A stretch of 6,540 bases of DNA from Chloroflexota bacterium (GCA_022576105.1 JACZRM010000100.1:1-6540), one strand, 5' to 3'; positions 1-5,387 are shown, counted from the first letter of the stretch. Notes: generated by a model not told the origin, from the sequence alone. A program made the numbers and translations.

Positions 1-414
1 GTTGATTATTGAGCCGCTGCCGGCTTTGCGCATCTTAGGGATGGCGCATTTAGTTCCCAGGAAAACGCCCTTGGCGTTAATATCCATGATCTCGTCCCAC
101 AGTTCCGCGCTGGTTTCCTCCACGGTGGCCAGCTTGAAGATGCCGGCGTTGTTCACCAGCACATCCAGCTTGCCAAAGCGGTTCACCGCCGTGTCCACCG
201 CATTCTGCCAGGCATCTGCGCTGGTAACGTCCAGGTTGACGAAGACGCACTCACCGCCCAGTTCGTTGATTTCGGCCTCCACCTTGCGGCCCTCATCCTC
301 CAGAATATCGCCGATAACCACCTTGGACCCTTCCTTGGCGAAGAGTCTGGCTTCGGCCGCGCCTTGACCTCTGGCGCCGCCGCTGATCAGGGCAACCTTA
401 TATTCCAAACGCAT
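1..414 (-). CDS. Short-chain dehydrogenase/reductase, N-terminal part (runs off left edge)
   Basis: A classical SDR oxidoreductase: a cytoplasmic Rossmann-fold enzyme that interconverts alcohols and ketones with NAD(P). The first 138 residues are visible. They show the glycine-rich cofactor motif SGGARGQG (residues 11-18, a variant of TGxxxGxG), Asp36 after the second strand (favouring NAD over NADP), the adenine-pocket LDV (61-63), the structural NNAG (88-91) and the catalytic-tetrad Asn in DIN (113). The frame ends at SIIN at the edge, just before the catalytic Ser and YxxxK would appear, so the active site cannot be checked. The ATG start is supported by AAGGAG at 421-426 with a 6-nt spacer. 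It is the first gene of its unit on this strand; no convincing promoter was seen upstream. The substrate cannot be deduced. Confidence 0.95.
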   Translation of the reverse strand, partial: MRLEYKVALISGGARGQGAAEARLFAKEGSKVVIGDILEDEGRKVEAEINELGGECVFVNLDVTSADAWQNAVDTAVNRFGKLDVLVNNAGIFKLATVEETSAELWDEIMDINAKGVFLGTKCAIPKMRKAGSGSIIN

Positions 415-426
415 AGTCCGCTCCTT

Positions 427-743
427 ATAGGCCTAGCATGAAACCAGTGAGCCCGCTCCGAGACTGTGTCCCAGGTGCGGTATTTAATGTCACCCTGAAC
501 GTAGTGAAGGGTCGCAGCAGTTGAAAGCTAGATTCTTCGCTTCGCTCAGAATGACATGTGGGGTATATTCCGCTCCTTGGACGAGTTGGGTAGATTGTAG
601 CTGACAAGCCAATAGAGTCAAGCATTTTTATCCAGGGCAATCGAATATTAAGAACGGGCCAGTTTTAACTGATGGCCATTTGGCGGGCTGCGCCCCAGAC
701 GCAAGGACTATTCAATTCTGTTCTAGATTAAATCGCGATGCTT
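427..743. other. Intergenic gap upstream of the plus-strand operon
   Basis: No credible gene was found here. A 71-codon minus-strand open frame (425-640) is only the translation of the palindromic repeat at 487-557 and its flanks, giving the familiar SERSEES peptide. The rest (558-743) is less GC-rich and has no clear structure beyond a short GGGC/GCCC hairpin near 687-697. The promoter of the following operon starts just after this stretch. Confidence 0.6.
487..557. repeat. Two-arm palindromic intergenic repeat (SERSEES-type)
   Basis: Two 27-nt arms (487-513 and 531-557, the latter inverted) flank a 17-nt centre. Both outer ends read ATGTCA. Each arm also folds on itself: the left arm has ACCCT (492-496) pairing with AGGGT (508-512), and inside it AC/GT closing a GTA loop, with GA opposite GA between the two helices. 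The right arm, read on the minus strand, has the same plan with ATTCT/AGAAT and GC/GC around a GAA loop. The seven differences between the 25-nt cores are three compensated base pairs plus one loop base. Related degenerate copies lie at 2971-3046 and 5402-5463. It is non-coding, and its role is unknown. Confidence 0.8.
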
Positions 744-755
744 GGTCAATTGACC
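744..755. promoter_or_regulatory. Perfect 12-bp palindrome, possible operator
   Basis: GGTCAATTGACC is its own reverse complement over all 12 bases, and its right half supplies the TTGACC -35 hexamer of the promoter at 750-778. A perfect palindrome overlapping a -35 is where a dimeric repressor would bind. No regulator gene is in view, so an operator role is inference. Confidence 0.4.
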
Positions 756-778
756 CGTCCAAGCGCAAACTATAGAAT
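750..778 (+). promoter_or_regulatory. Sigma70-like promoter of the TlpA-CopD-Trm112 operon
   Basis: TTGACC (750-755, 5 of 6 to consensus) and TAGAAT (773-778, 5 of 6) are separated by exactly 17 bp. Transcription would start near 785, about 36 nt before the ATG at 821. It lies in an otherwise empty stretch directly upstream of three codirectional genes. It was read from consensus only and is not experimentally known. Confidence 0.6.
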
Positions 779-820
779 TGAGGCCAGTCGCCCAGTCTCA
801 GCCGACCTTTGAATTTGGTG

Positions 821-1330
821 ATGCGAACACTTTTCTCCCCACCTTACCTCGCCGTGGCAATCCTCTCGCTGGTTTTAATATTGGTGTCAATTGCCTGCAC
901 CCAGCTGGAGCCCGCCGCCGACTTTCAGGTAACCCTCTTCAACGGAGAGGAGTTCACCTTGTCGGAGCAGGTCGGCCGGTCGGCTACGGTGGTCAATTTC
1001 TGGTACCCCTCCTGTCCGCCCTGCCGGGAGGAGATGCCCCAATTTGAAGCGGCCTGGCGGGAATATCAGGGAGATGGCGTGCGGTTCCTGGGATTATTCG
1101 TGCCCACGGGCTTTGATTCGGAGCAAGATGCCCGGGATTTCGTTGACGAGTTGGGCCTGACCTTTGACTTCGCCACCGATCATCAAGCTCTGATTGCTCA
1201 GTCCTATCAGATCGAGTTTTTCCCGACCACTTACTTTATCGACATCAACGGCAAAGTGTCCCGAATGGTAATCAGCAACCTGGACCAGGACACCATAGCC
1301 GGCATCATTGCTGAACTGGACCGGGGTTAA
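821..1330 (+). CDS. TlpA-like thiol-disulfide protein, membrane-anchored (possible lipoprotein)
   Basis: A thioredoxin-fold protein of the TlpA/ResA/redoxin group, acting outside the cytoplasmic membrane in reducing or exchanging disulfides (for example in cytochrome c or copper-site maturation). From the ATG at 821 it has 169 residues. Residues 8-25 form a hydrophobic signal or anchor segment ending in SIAC with Cys26, a weak lipobox because Ser rather than Leu sits at -3. The active site is CPPC at 65-68 within the typical context NFWYPSCPPC, followed by EEMP. The cis-proline is Pro135 in FFPTTYFID. The frame also allows TTG (809, 815) or GTG (818) starts. No Shine-Dalgarno is obvious for any of them, and the ATG is preferred because an arginine then precedes the hydrophobic core. 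It leads the operon; the next gene starts about 25 bp later. The exact partner is unknown. Confidence 0.9.
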   Translation: MRTLFSPPYLAVAILSLVLILVSIACTQLEPAADFQVTLFNGEEFTLSEQVGRSATVVNFWYPSCPPCREEMPQFEAAWREYQGDGVRFLGLFVPTGFDSEQDARDFVDELGLTFDFATDHQALIAQSYQIEFFPTTYFIDINGKVSRMVISNLDQDTIAGIIAELDRG

Positions 1331-1354
1331 GGCCAATGCCGGTGCGGCTTTAGG

Positions 1355-1837
1355 ATGGACGTGCTGGCCTGGATACTGTTGGCGATACGTTGGTCGCATG
1401 CTTTGGGCGCGGTTGCCTGGGTTGGCGGGGCAATATTTTACCTGGTGGTGTTGCGTCCGGCGCTGCGCCGTGGGCCGGTACCGGAAGAGACTACTCGTAC
1501 AATTGGAGAGGAATTTCGGGGGATCGTGAACACCGCCATCGCGGTGCTGCTGATTACCGGCATAATTCTTTCCGCCAGCCGCCTGACCTCAGATACTGTG
1601 CCCCTGGCCTATGTGGTCGTGTTGGCGGTAAAAATAGCCCTGGCCTTGTATATGTTTTACATCGTCCGGTTCCTGCGCCGCCGAGCTTATCCCGAGGAAG
1701 TTGCTCAGTCTCCTGGATGGTGGCCCAGGCTGAGAGGCCACGCCACCGGCACTACTGGAGTGCTGATTCTAGGTGTAGTTGTGATCGGCCTGGCCGACGT
1801 GCTGGGCGCGCTATTTGAAAACAGCTTGACCAATTAG
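1355..1837 (+). CDS. CopD-like four-helix integral membrane protein
   Basis: A 160-residue hydrophobic protein with four predicted membrane helices at about residues 5-31, 57-77, 84-106 and 131-153, separated by basic loops (RPALRR, RFLRRR). The first helix carries the WSHALGAVAWVGG signature, with His15 and Trp22, resembling the start of CopD-family domains (copper resistance protein D) and related heme or copper membrane proteins. The function of such stand-alone CopD-like proteins is poorly defined; copper import or a heme-linked role is inference. The ATG at 1355 has AGG directly abutting it, which is poor spacing. A GTG at 1361, two codons in, has AGGA at 1352-1355 with a 5-nt spacer and may be the true start. 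Position downstream of a TlpA-like thiol protein fits metal or redox work at the membrane. Confidence 0.75.
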   Translation: MDVLAWILLAIRWSHALGAVAWVGGAIFYLVVLRPALRRGPVPEETTRTIGEEFRGIVNTAIAVLLITGIILSASRLTSDTVPLAYVVVLAVKIALALYMFYIVRFLRRRAYPEEVAQSPGWWPRLRGHATGTTGVLILGVVVIGLADVLGALFENSLTN

Positions 1838-1868
1838 AATCTACGGATTTTGAACCTGGGGAGGGACA

Positions 1869-2051
1869 TTGAAAAAAGAGCTGATGGAGATTCTGGCCTG
1901 CCCGATCTGCAAAGGCGATCTGGAACTGCGGGTCGAAACCGAAGAGGACGACGAAATCAACACCGGGTCGCTGCATTGCGCCAAGTGCGATGAGACCTAC
2001 CCAATTGAAGATTCCATACCCAACCTGCTGCCGCCCCAGTTGCGTTCGTAA
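1869..2051 (+). CDS. Trm112-like zinc-ribbon protein
   Basis: A 60-residue protein of the Trm112/UPF0434 (YcaR-like) family. It has CPIC (Cys11, Cys14) followed by KGDLEL, an acidic middle segment, then CAKC (Cys37, Cys40) and the family's closing pattern YPIEDSIPNLLP. The four cysteines suit one zinc site. In eukaryotes and archaea Trm112 is the activating partner of several methyltransferases; in bacteria the role is less settled, so a partner role here is inference. The start is a TTG at 1869, supported by GGGGAGGG at 1858-1865; no ATG lies nearby. It follows the CopD-like gene by 31 bp and ends the operon, only 8 bp from the stop codon of the convergent selenoprotein gene. Confidence 0.9.
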   Translation: MKKELMEILACPICKGDLELRVETEEDDEINTGSLHCAKCDETYPIEDSIPNLLPPQLRS

Positions 2052-2059
2052 GCCAGGCG

Positions 2060-2605
2060 CTAACCTTCGGTCAACACGCTGACCACTTGGCTGGCCAGTT
2101 GCTCAGCCCGTTGGCGCAATTCCTCCCGGGTTAGATTCTCGATTGGATGCTCGGTAAATATAGTGGGATAGTCGGGCGCACCCCATAGCTGGGCCATCGC
2201 CCCGGCGGTACGAACAAAGCGGTCGGTGCAGATGGTCGCCGAAGGTATTCCCGCTGCTTCAACATGGATTCCGTCGTGCACACTGCACGCGCTGCAGGAG
2301 CCTCAATCGCCCACGGCAATTATCACCGAATCGCAATGCAGGGCCAGGTCGGCCACCGCCGCCGGGTCGGCGGGGCGGGACGCACTGGGCTTGCGGTGCC
2401 ACCTGACTTCGGCAATCTCATACCTGGTGCGCAAAATTTCGGCCAGTTCTTCCAGCAGAACATCGGCGTTGCGCTTGCTGTCGTCAATGATACCCAGTCT
2501 GGTGCCAGCCAGCGACGGCAATCTGGGCGCGCCGGAATATTGCGCGATGACCGGTTCAGTGGTGGGATTGACCAGGGTATAGCTGCCTGGTTTGGGCTGA
2601 GTCAT
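2060..2605 (-). CDS. UGSC-family selenoprotein (in-frame TGA read as selenocysteine)
   Basis: One 181-residue protein if the TGA at 2303-2305 (codon 101) is read as selenocysteine. The frame then continues without shift to TAG at 2060-2062. The N-terminal half has the LVNPTTEP start, then GIIDDSKRNADVLLEEL (about 38-54), leading to a strand VIIAVGD just before the Sec. After it come GSCSACSVHDGIHVE (102-116), AGIP and an HPI motif near the C-terminus. UGSC is the name-giving motif of this family, whose members carry Sec or Cys at this position. The Sec region resembles the C-terminal part of glycine/proline reductase selenoprotein B (GrdB/PrdB). U101/C104 and C104/C107 give overlapping UxxC and CxxC pairs, suggesting redox chemistry; the substrate is unknown. 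The ATG at 2605 is fixed by an in-frame TAG two codons upstream; AGG at a 6-nt spacer may serve as RBS. Alternative: a nonsense-mutated pseudogene, unlikely given conservation on both sides. Confidence 0.9.
2275..2305 (-). promoter_or_regulatory. Selenocysteine codon and bacterial SECIS-like hairpin
   Basis: On the minus strand, the TGA (2303-2305) is followed by a perfect 6-bp hairpin, CGTGCA-GTG-TGCACG (complement of 2275-2289). Its loop starts 20 nt after the TGA with G as first loop base, followed by T. This fits the general bacterial SECIS pattern: a hairpin within the coding sequence whose small apical loop has an early G, roughly 16-37 nt past the UGA. A further UCC/GGA pairing (positions 4-6 with 31-33 after the UGA) could extend the lower stem. 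A competing CTGCA/TGCAG hairpin overlaps it. SelB binding is inferred. Confidence 0.7.
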
Positions 2606-2658
2606 TTTCTACCTACCTTCTTCACGGTTGGAATTGTATAGCGCGTTTTTCGCTTCAT
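2602..2658 (-). CDS. Possible 18-residue leader peptide overlapping the selenoprotein start
   Basis: An ATG at 2658 opens an 18-codon frame giving MKRKTRYTIPTVKKVGRK, half of whose residues are Lys or Arg. Its TGA overlaps the ATG of the selenoprotein gene as ATGA, the arrangement typical of translational coupling. No good Shine-Dalgarno precedes it, and at this length chance is a real alternative. No function is proposed. Confidence 0.2.
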   Translation of the reverse strand: MKRKTRYTIPTVKKVGRK

Positions 2659-2763
2659 ATTCGCACCAAGACTACGCCGACTGCCTCTCCTTCAATGGAT
2701 TTTCCCTCAAAAGTGTCAATCGTTTTCCGTATTTTGGGGTCACGAGCCCATCCTCAATGTAAC

Positions 2764-2788
2764 CCTGAGCCCTTCGGCCCCGTTCAGG
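2764..2788. repeat. Hairpin of the intergenic repeat class
   Basis: CCTGAGC (2764-2770) pairs with GTTCAGG (2782-2788), with one G-T wobble, across an 11-nt loop. The wording (CCTGAGC, then CCTTCGG) recalls the widespread short palindromic repeats of environmental bacteria. It is in the gap between the selenoprotein and the unknown gene. Confidence 0.45.
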
Positions 2789-2805
2789 ATGAGCGGCTCA
2801 TTGCC

Positions 2806-2872
2806 GTTCGTGGTGAACTCCGATTTCATCGAGAGTCCCGACAGAGTCAGACCTGTCGAACCACAATTTTTT
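2806..2872 (+). other. Possible three-way-junction structured element followed by T6
   Basis: An outer stem GTGGT (2810-2814)/ACCAC (2860-2864) encloses two hairpins. The first pairs ACTCCGAT (2817-2824) with ATCG-A-GAGT (2828-2836, one bulged A) over a TTC loop. The second pairs CGACAG (2839-2844) with CTGTCG (2853-2858) over an 8-nt loop. Linkers are 1-2 nt. Six Ts follow at 2867-2872. The outer flanks (GTTCGTGGTGA and CCTGTCGAACCAC) look like the two halves of a common palindromic repeat, so this may be a repeat with an insertion, or a small RNA. No promoter was identified. Confidence 0.35.
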
Positions 2873-2882
2873 GCAAAAGCGC

Positions 2883-2913
2883 TCTCCCCTTAACTCCTTC
2901 CCACTAGGGGAGA
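2883..2913. repeat. 8-bp inverted repeat
   Basis: TCTCCCCT (2883-2890) and AGGGGAGA (2906-2913) are perfect reverse complements separated by 15 nt. No T-run follows on either strand, so it is not a typical terminator. It is probably another repeat remnant in this structure-rich gap. Confidence 0.4.
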
Positions 2914-2970
2914 TGACCGGGGTAGGCAAATTGTTCAGGTGTCACAATAGATCTTTACCGCAAAAAGCAA

Positions 2971-3046
2971 TGTTATTCTGAGACGGAACATAATGAAGGC
3001 GAAGAATCTTAGATTCTTCAGTCGCTGCGCTCCTTCAGAAAGACAT
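2971..3046. repeat. Degenerate copy of the SERSEES-type palindromic repeat
   Basis: The left arm starts TTATTCTGAG and the right arm ends CTTCAGAAAGAC, matching the ends of the element at 487-557 with many changes. At its centre lies a perfect inverted repeat, GAAGAATCT-T-AGATTCTTC (3001-3019). The left arm holds extra bases relative to the 487-557 copy. Confidence 0.55.
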
Positions 3047-3078
3047 GGTGCTAGGATTGCCCATATAAAATACCTACC

Positions 3079-3109
3079 CTCGTCAGCACGAGGCGAGGGG
3101 GAATATTCC
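3079..3109. repeat. Small hairpin and adjacent 10-bp palindrome downstream of the unknown gene
   Basis: CTCGT (3079-3083) pairs with ACGAG (3088-3092) over CAGC, with an alternative CCCTCG/CGAGGG pairing around it. Next comes the perfect palindrome GGAATATTCC (3100-3109). They lie within 60 bp past the stop of the minus-strand gene at 3137, where a terminator would be expected. On the minus strand no clear T-run follows, so a terminator role is unproven. Confidence 0.3.
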
Positions 3110-3136
3110 TTATTCCTCGGTATCTGCGCTTTTTGA

Positions 3137-4195
3137 CTATTTTACCTCACGGGTTACGGCAGTTGAACCGATTTTCGGCCCCCAACTTGGTATTACCGAA
3201 GACATGTTGGCCTCTTCACCCCCGGCAAACACCACCAGAATATCCTCAGGCTGCCCAATCAAGTTTACAAATTGGCCTTCGTCCGCCGGCTCAATTGGGC
3301 CGTCAAACACCTGCGCCCGCTTCAATTCCGCCATCGACCGGCGAATTCGCGGATGCAAGTGGTTGCGAATATCCTGCTTGGTCCAGTCACGCCAAAGCTG
3401 ACTGTTTCCGGCAAAGGTCACTACAATCTCGCCCTGACGAACGCCCGCCGACCGGTCGCCCACCGACCCGGCGGTGGACATGGATGTGCCCAGCGAAGAC
3501 GCCGCATCGGCAATTGAATATAAGATGGCCAGGGGATGGCCCACCGCCCTCACCTGTCGGGGCGCCTCCGCCGCAAATACGGTAACTGCGCTCTGCTCCG
3601 GGGAGAAACCCCGCTCGGCGTGCAGCGGCGTCCAGTGGGTGTCCGCGTCGGCTTCGGCGATACAGTAGGTGTACTTGCCTGGGTGCCCGATCACGCTGCG
3701 GTCGAACAGCCCGGGGATGGCGGCGCAGGCGTTCATCAGGATTAGCCGCACCGCCCTACCGATGGTGGCATTGGCGCGATTGCCCGGTCCAAACAAATTG
3801 TTGCGGGAATTGATGGCCAGGTCACGGGCTACCGGACCGTTGACGATAACCAGGATTCCCGCACCGCCCAGGCTGGAAGACGGCCCCACCAGGTTGAACT
3901 CCGGGGCCAACATGGCCTCGGTGGCGGCCAGCACCACCGGGAAATACTCAGGCAGGCAGCCGGCCATCACCGCGTTAGCCGCGACTTTATCGCAGGTGAT
4001 TACCCGCCGACGTTCCGGTATCTCCCCAACCACCTCCGACGCCTCACGCCCGGCCTTTTCCAGAAATTGGGAAACCTTGTAATCGGTGGGAGGCACCACC
4101 GGCAGACCGTCGGTCCAGCCCAACTCGTAGCAGCGCTCCACCGCCTCAAAAACGTCGGACCACTGCACTTCGGTTGTATCAGCCAGCTTGGCCAC
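3137..4195 (-). CDS. Conserved protein of unknown function (GWTDGLPVVPPT family)
   Basis: A soluble protein of 352 residues with no signal peptide or membrane helix. I recognise its wording from conserved bacterial proteins without a defined function. Landmarks: GWTDGLPVVPPT (26-37), a Cys-rich stretch VITCDKVAANAVMAGCLPEYFP (65-86, Cys68 and Cys80), VNGP (118-121), GPGNRANATIGRA (136-148), IGHPGKYTYC (169-178) and a glycine-rich tail. The clustered Gly, Asn and Cys residues suggest an enzyme or cofactor site, but the reaction is unknown. The frame opens with TTG at 4216, but a GTG at 4195 has GGAG with a 7-nt spacer and is preferred. The selenoprotein gene follows on the same strand after a repeat-filled gap of about 530 bp, so a functional link is possible but not shown. 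Confidence 0.75.
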   Translation of the reverse strand: MAKLADTTEVQWSDVFEAVERCYELGWTDGLPVVPPTDYKVSQFLEKAGREASEVVGEIPERRRVITCDKVAANAVMAGCLPEYFPVVLAATEAMLAPEFNLVGPSSSLGGAGILVIVNGPVARDLAINSRNNLFGPGNRANATIGRAVRLILMNACAAIPGLFDRSVIGHPGKYTYCIAEADADTHWTPLHAERGFSPEQSAVTVFAAEAPRQVRAVGHPLAILYSIADAASSLGTSMSTAGSVGDRSAGVRQGEIVVTFAGNSQLWRDWTKQDIRNHLHPRIRRSMAELKRAQVFDGPIEPADEGQFVNLIGQPEDILVVFAGGEEANMSSVIPSWGPKIGSTAVTREVK

Positions 4196-4219
4196 TGTTT
4201 CGCTCCGTAAGTTCAATCA

Positions 4220-4245
4220 AAACAGCGGCCCAGGGGCCGCTGTTT
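4220..4245 (-). terminator. Strong hairpin between the beta-propeller gene and the unknown gene
   Basis: AAACAGCGGCC (4220-4230) and GGCCGCTGTTT (4235-4245) are perfect 11-bp complements around a 4-nt loop, lying 22 bp beyond the stop of the beta-propeller gene. On the minus strand the stem ends in TTTT then GATT, so the U-tract is short but the GC-rich core is strong. A weak minus-strand promoter could overlap it (TAGACC and TATAAA, 16 bp apart, complement of 4243-4270), in which case the hairpin would sit at the 5' end of the next mRNA instead. Confidence 0.55.
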
Positions 4246-4267
4246 ATAATGCCAGAGAAATTGAGGT

Positions 4268-5212
4268 CTAGACTCGGGCGTACTTGGAAAAGCTGCGCAG
4301 TTCCTTGGGGGGGTCCATTTTGGAGCCGCGAATAGTGTAAGAGACCTCGGAAACGTAGACTGCGCCGGTGGAGTCTACCGCGATGCCATGAGGGGCGATA
4401 AACTGACCAGGGCCTTCGCCTTCATCTTTGTCGCCAAACACGCAGACCCGGTTTCCGTCCAGGTCGTAGATGGACACCCGGTGGCCCAGGCCCGGCGCAT
4501 CATCCACACCGCCCATGCCGTTGAGCTCACCGATGTAAATGTGGTCCTGCCACAGCACCATCGAGTCAGGCCGGTGAATGTTGCTCCACATGGTGATAAA
4601 GCCACCTTCGGGATCGAATAGCTGCACCCGGTGACATTCTCGGTCAACCACGTAGACCCGGTCATTATCATCGATGGCAATGTTGTGGGGCCGAATGAAC
4701 TGCCCAGCGTCGATGCCGGGTTCTCCCCAGGAGAATTTGTACTGCCCGTCGGCGGTATAAACATGGATGCGGGAATTGCCGTAGCCATCGGAGATGTAAA
4801 CGTCGCCATTGGCCTGGCGGATGGCCGCCGAGGTAGGCCGGTTGAAAGGCTGCCCGCTCCAACGAGGAGCGGGGTGGTTGCGCTCCCCGATTTCCATGAC
4901 CTTTTCGCCGTCGGGAGTGAACTTCTGTATGGTGTGAATACCGTCGTCGGCGGCCAGCAGAGTGTTGTCGCTGGGACTGTAGTAGAGGCCATGGGTCCGA
5001 TTGCTGAAGTGGCCTTCGCCAAAGGTGCGGATGAAGTTCCCGTCCCGGTCAAAGACAAATATTGGATGCTCACCCCGGGTAAGTATAAACACCCGGTCTT
5101 CCCCGTCGACCGCAACGCCCGGGCACTCCAAGAGCTTCATGCCATCGGGCAAGCTCATCCAATCGTCGACAAAAGTGAATTGAAAATCGCCCTCGCCGTA
5201 GATGTCAGCCAT
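4268..5212 (-). CDS. NHL beta-propeller, peptidyl-alpha-hydroxyglycine alpha-amidating lyase-like
   Basis: A 314-residue six-bladed propeller built from NHL-type repeats (for example GVAVDGEDRVFI, NIAIDDNDRVYVVD, GIAVDSTGAVYVSE). It resembles the PAL lyase domain of peptide-amidating enzymes, which cleaves hydroxyglycine into amide and glyoxylate at a zinc site. From memory of animal PAL, the matching positions are Arg46 in RGEH, His74 in HGL, Tyr144 in DGYGNSRI, His176 in PHNI, Arg191 in DRECHR and His275 in PHGI; the three His are the expected zinc ligands. The Met two residues before the last His in animal PAL is Ala273 here. There is no signal peptide and no monooxygenase partner nearby, so the substrate of this bacterial relative is unknown. 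The ATG at 5212 has GAGG with an 8-nt spacer; a longer frame to 5278 lacks such a site. Confidence 0.85.
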   Translation of the reverse strand: MADIYGEGDFQFTFVDDWMSLPDGMKLLECPGVAVDGEDRVFILTRGEHPIFVFDRDGNFIRTFGEGHFSNRTHGLYYSPSDNTLLAADDGIHTIQKFTPDGEKVMEIGERNHPAPRWSGQPFNRPTSAAIRQANGDVYISDGYGNSRIHVYTADGQYKFSWGEPGIDAGQFIRPHNIAIDDNDRVYVVDRECHRVQLFDPEGGFITMWSNIHRPDSMVLWQDHIYIGELNGMGGVDDAPGLGHRVSIYDLDGNRVCVFGDKDEGEGPGQFIAPHGIAVDSTGAVYVSEVSYTIRGSKMDPPKELRSFSKYARV

Positions 5213-5287
5213 CGCAACTACCTCGCTAAAATAAATGGCGGCGCAACACGCGCAACGTGCATGTAACATCACCGCCAAGCTGAGGGT

Positions 5288-5316
5288 ATCCTAAGGGCTG
5301 TCAGCTACAGTGTCAA
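5288..5316 (-). promoter_or_regulatory. Sigma70-like promoter of the beta-propeller gene
   Basis: On the minus strand a perfect TTGACA (complement of 5311-5316) and TAGGAT (complement of 5288-5293, 4 of 6) are separated by exactly 17 bp. Transcription would start near 5281, leaving a leader of about 68 nt before the ATG at 5212. This supports independent expression from the GMC gene upstream. Confidence 0.55.
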
Positions 5317-5387
5317 GGTGAGCGAAACCTACAGCGAAGGCTCCCAACCGCCAGCGCAGATGGGGTTTTCCACGTTCGATAGACAAC

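Noticed and set aside
425..640. 71-codon minus-strand frame with the peptide SERSEES
   Set aside because: This peptide is the usual spurious translation of the palindromic repeat, not a gene.
2303..2305. The TGA as a nonsense mutation making a pseudogene
   Set aside because: The frame is intact and conserved-looking on both sides, the stop is exactly at the Sec position of the family, and a SECIS-like hairpin follows.
2264..2641. 125-codon plus-strand open frame across the selenoprotein region
   Set aside because: It is antisense to a protein with recognisable family motifs and its translation resembles nothing; it is a shadow frame.
2714..2719. Perfect TTGACA on the minus strand upstream of the selenoprotein gene
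   Set aside because: No acceptable -10 lies at 16-18 bp (the 17-bp position reads ATTGAA), so it is not called a promoter.
2757..3136. CRISPR-like array suggested by many short hairpins
   Set aside because: The units differ in sequence and spacing and there is no regular direct repeat.
4245..4250. Perfect TATAAT on the plus strand
   Set aside because: There is no -35 at the right distance and no plus-strand gene downstream; it is part of the edge of the terminator hairpin.
4631..5266. 211-codon plus-strand open frame antisense to the beta-propeller gene
   Set aside because: Long antisense frames are common opposite GC-rich genes. The minus strand has NHL repeats, an RBS and a promoter, and the plus strand has none.
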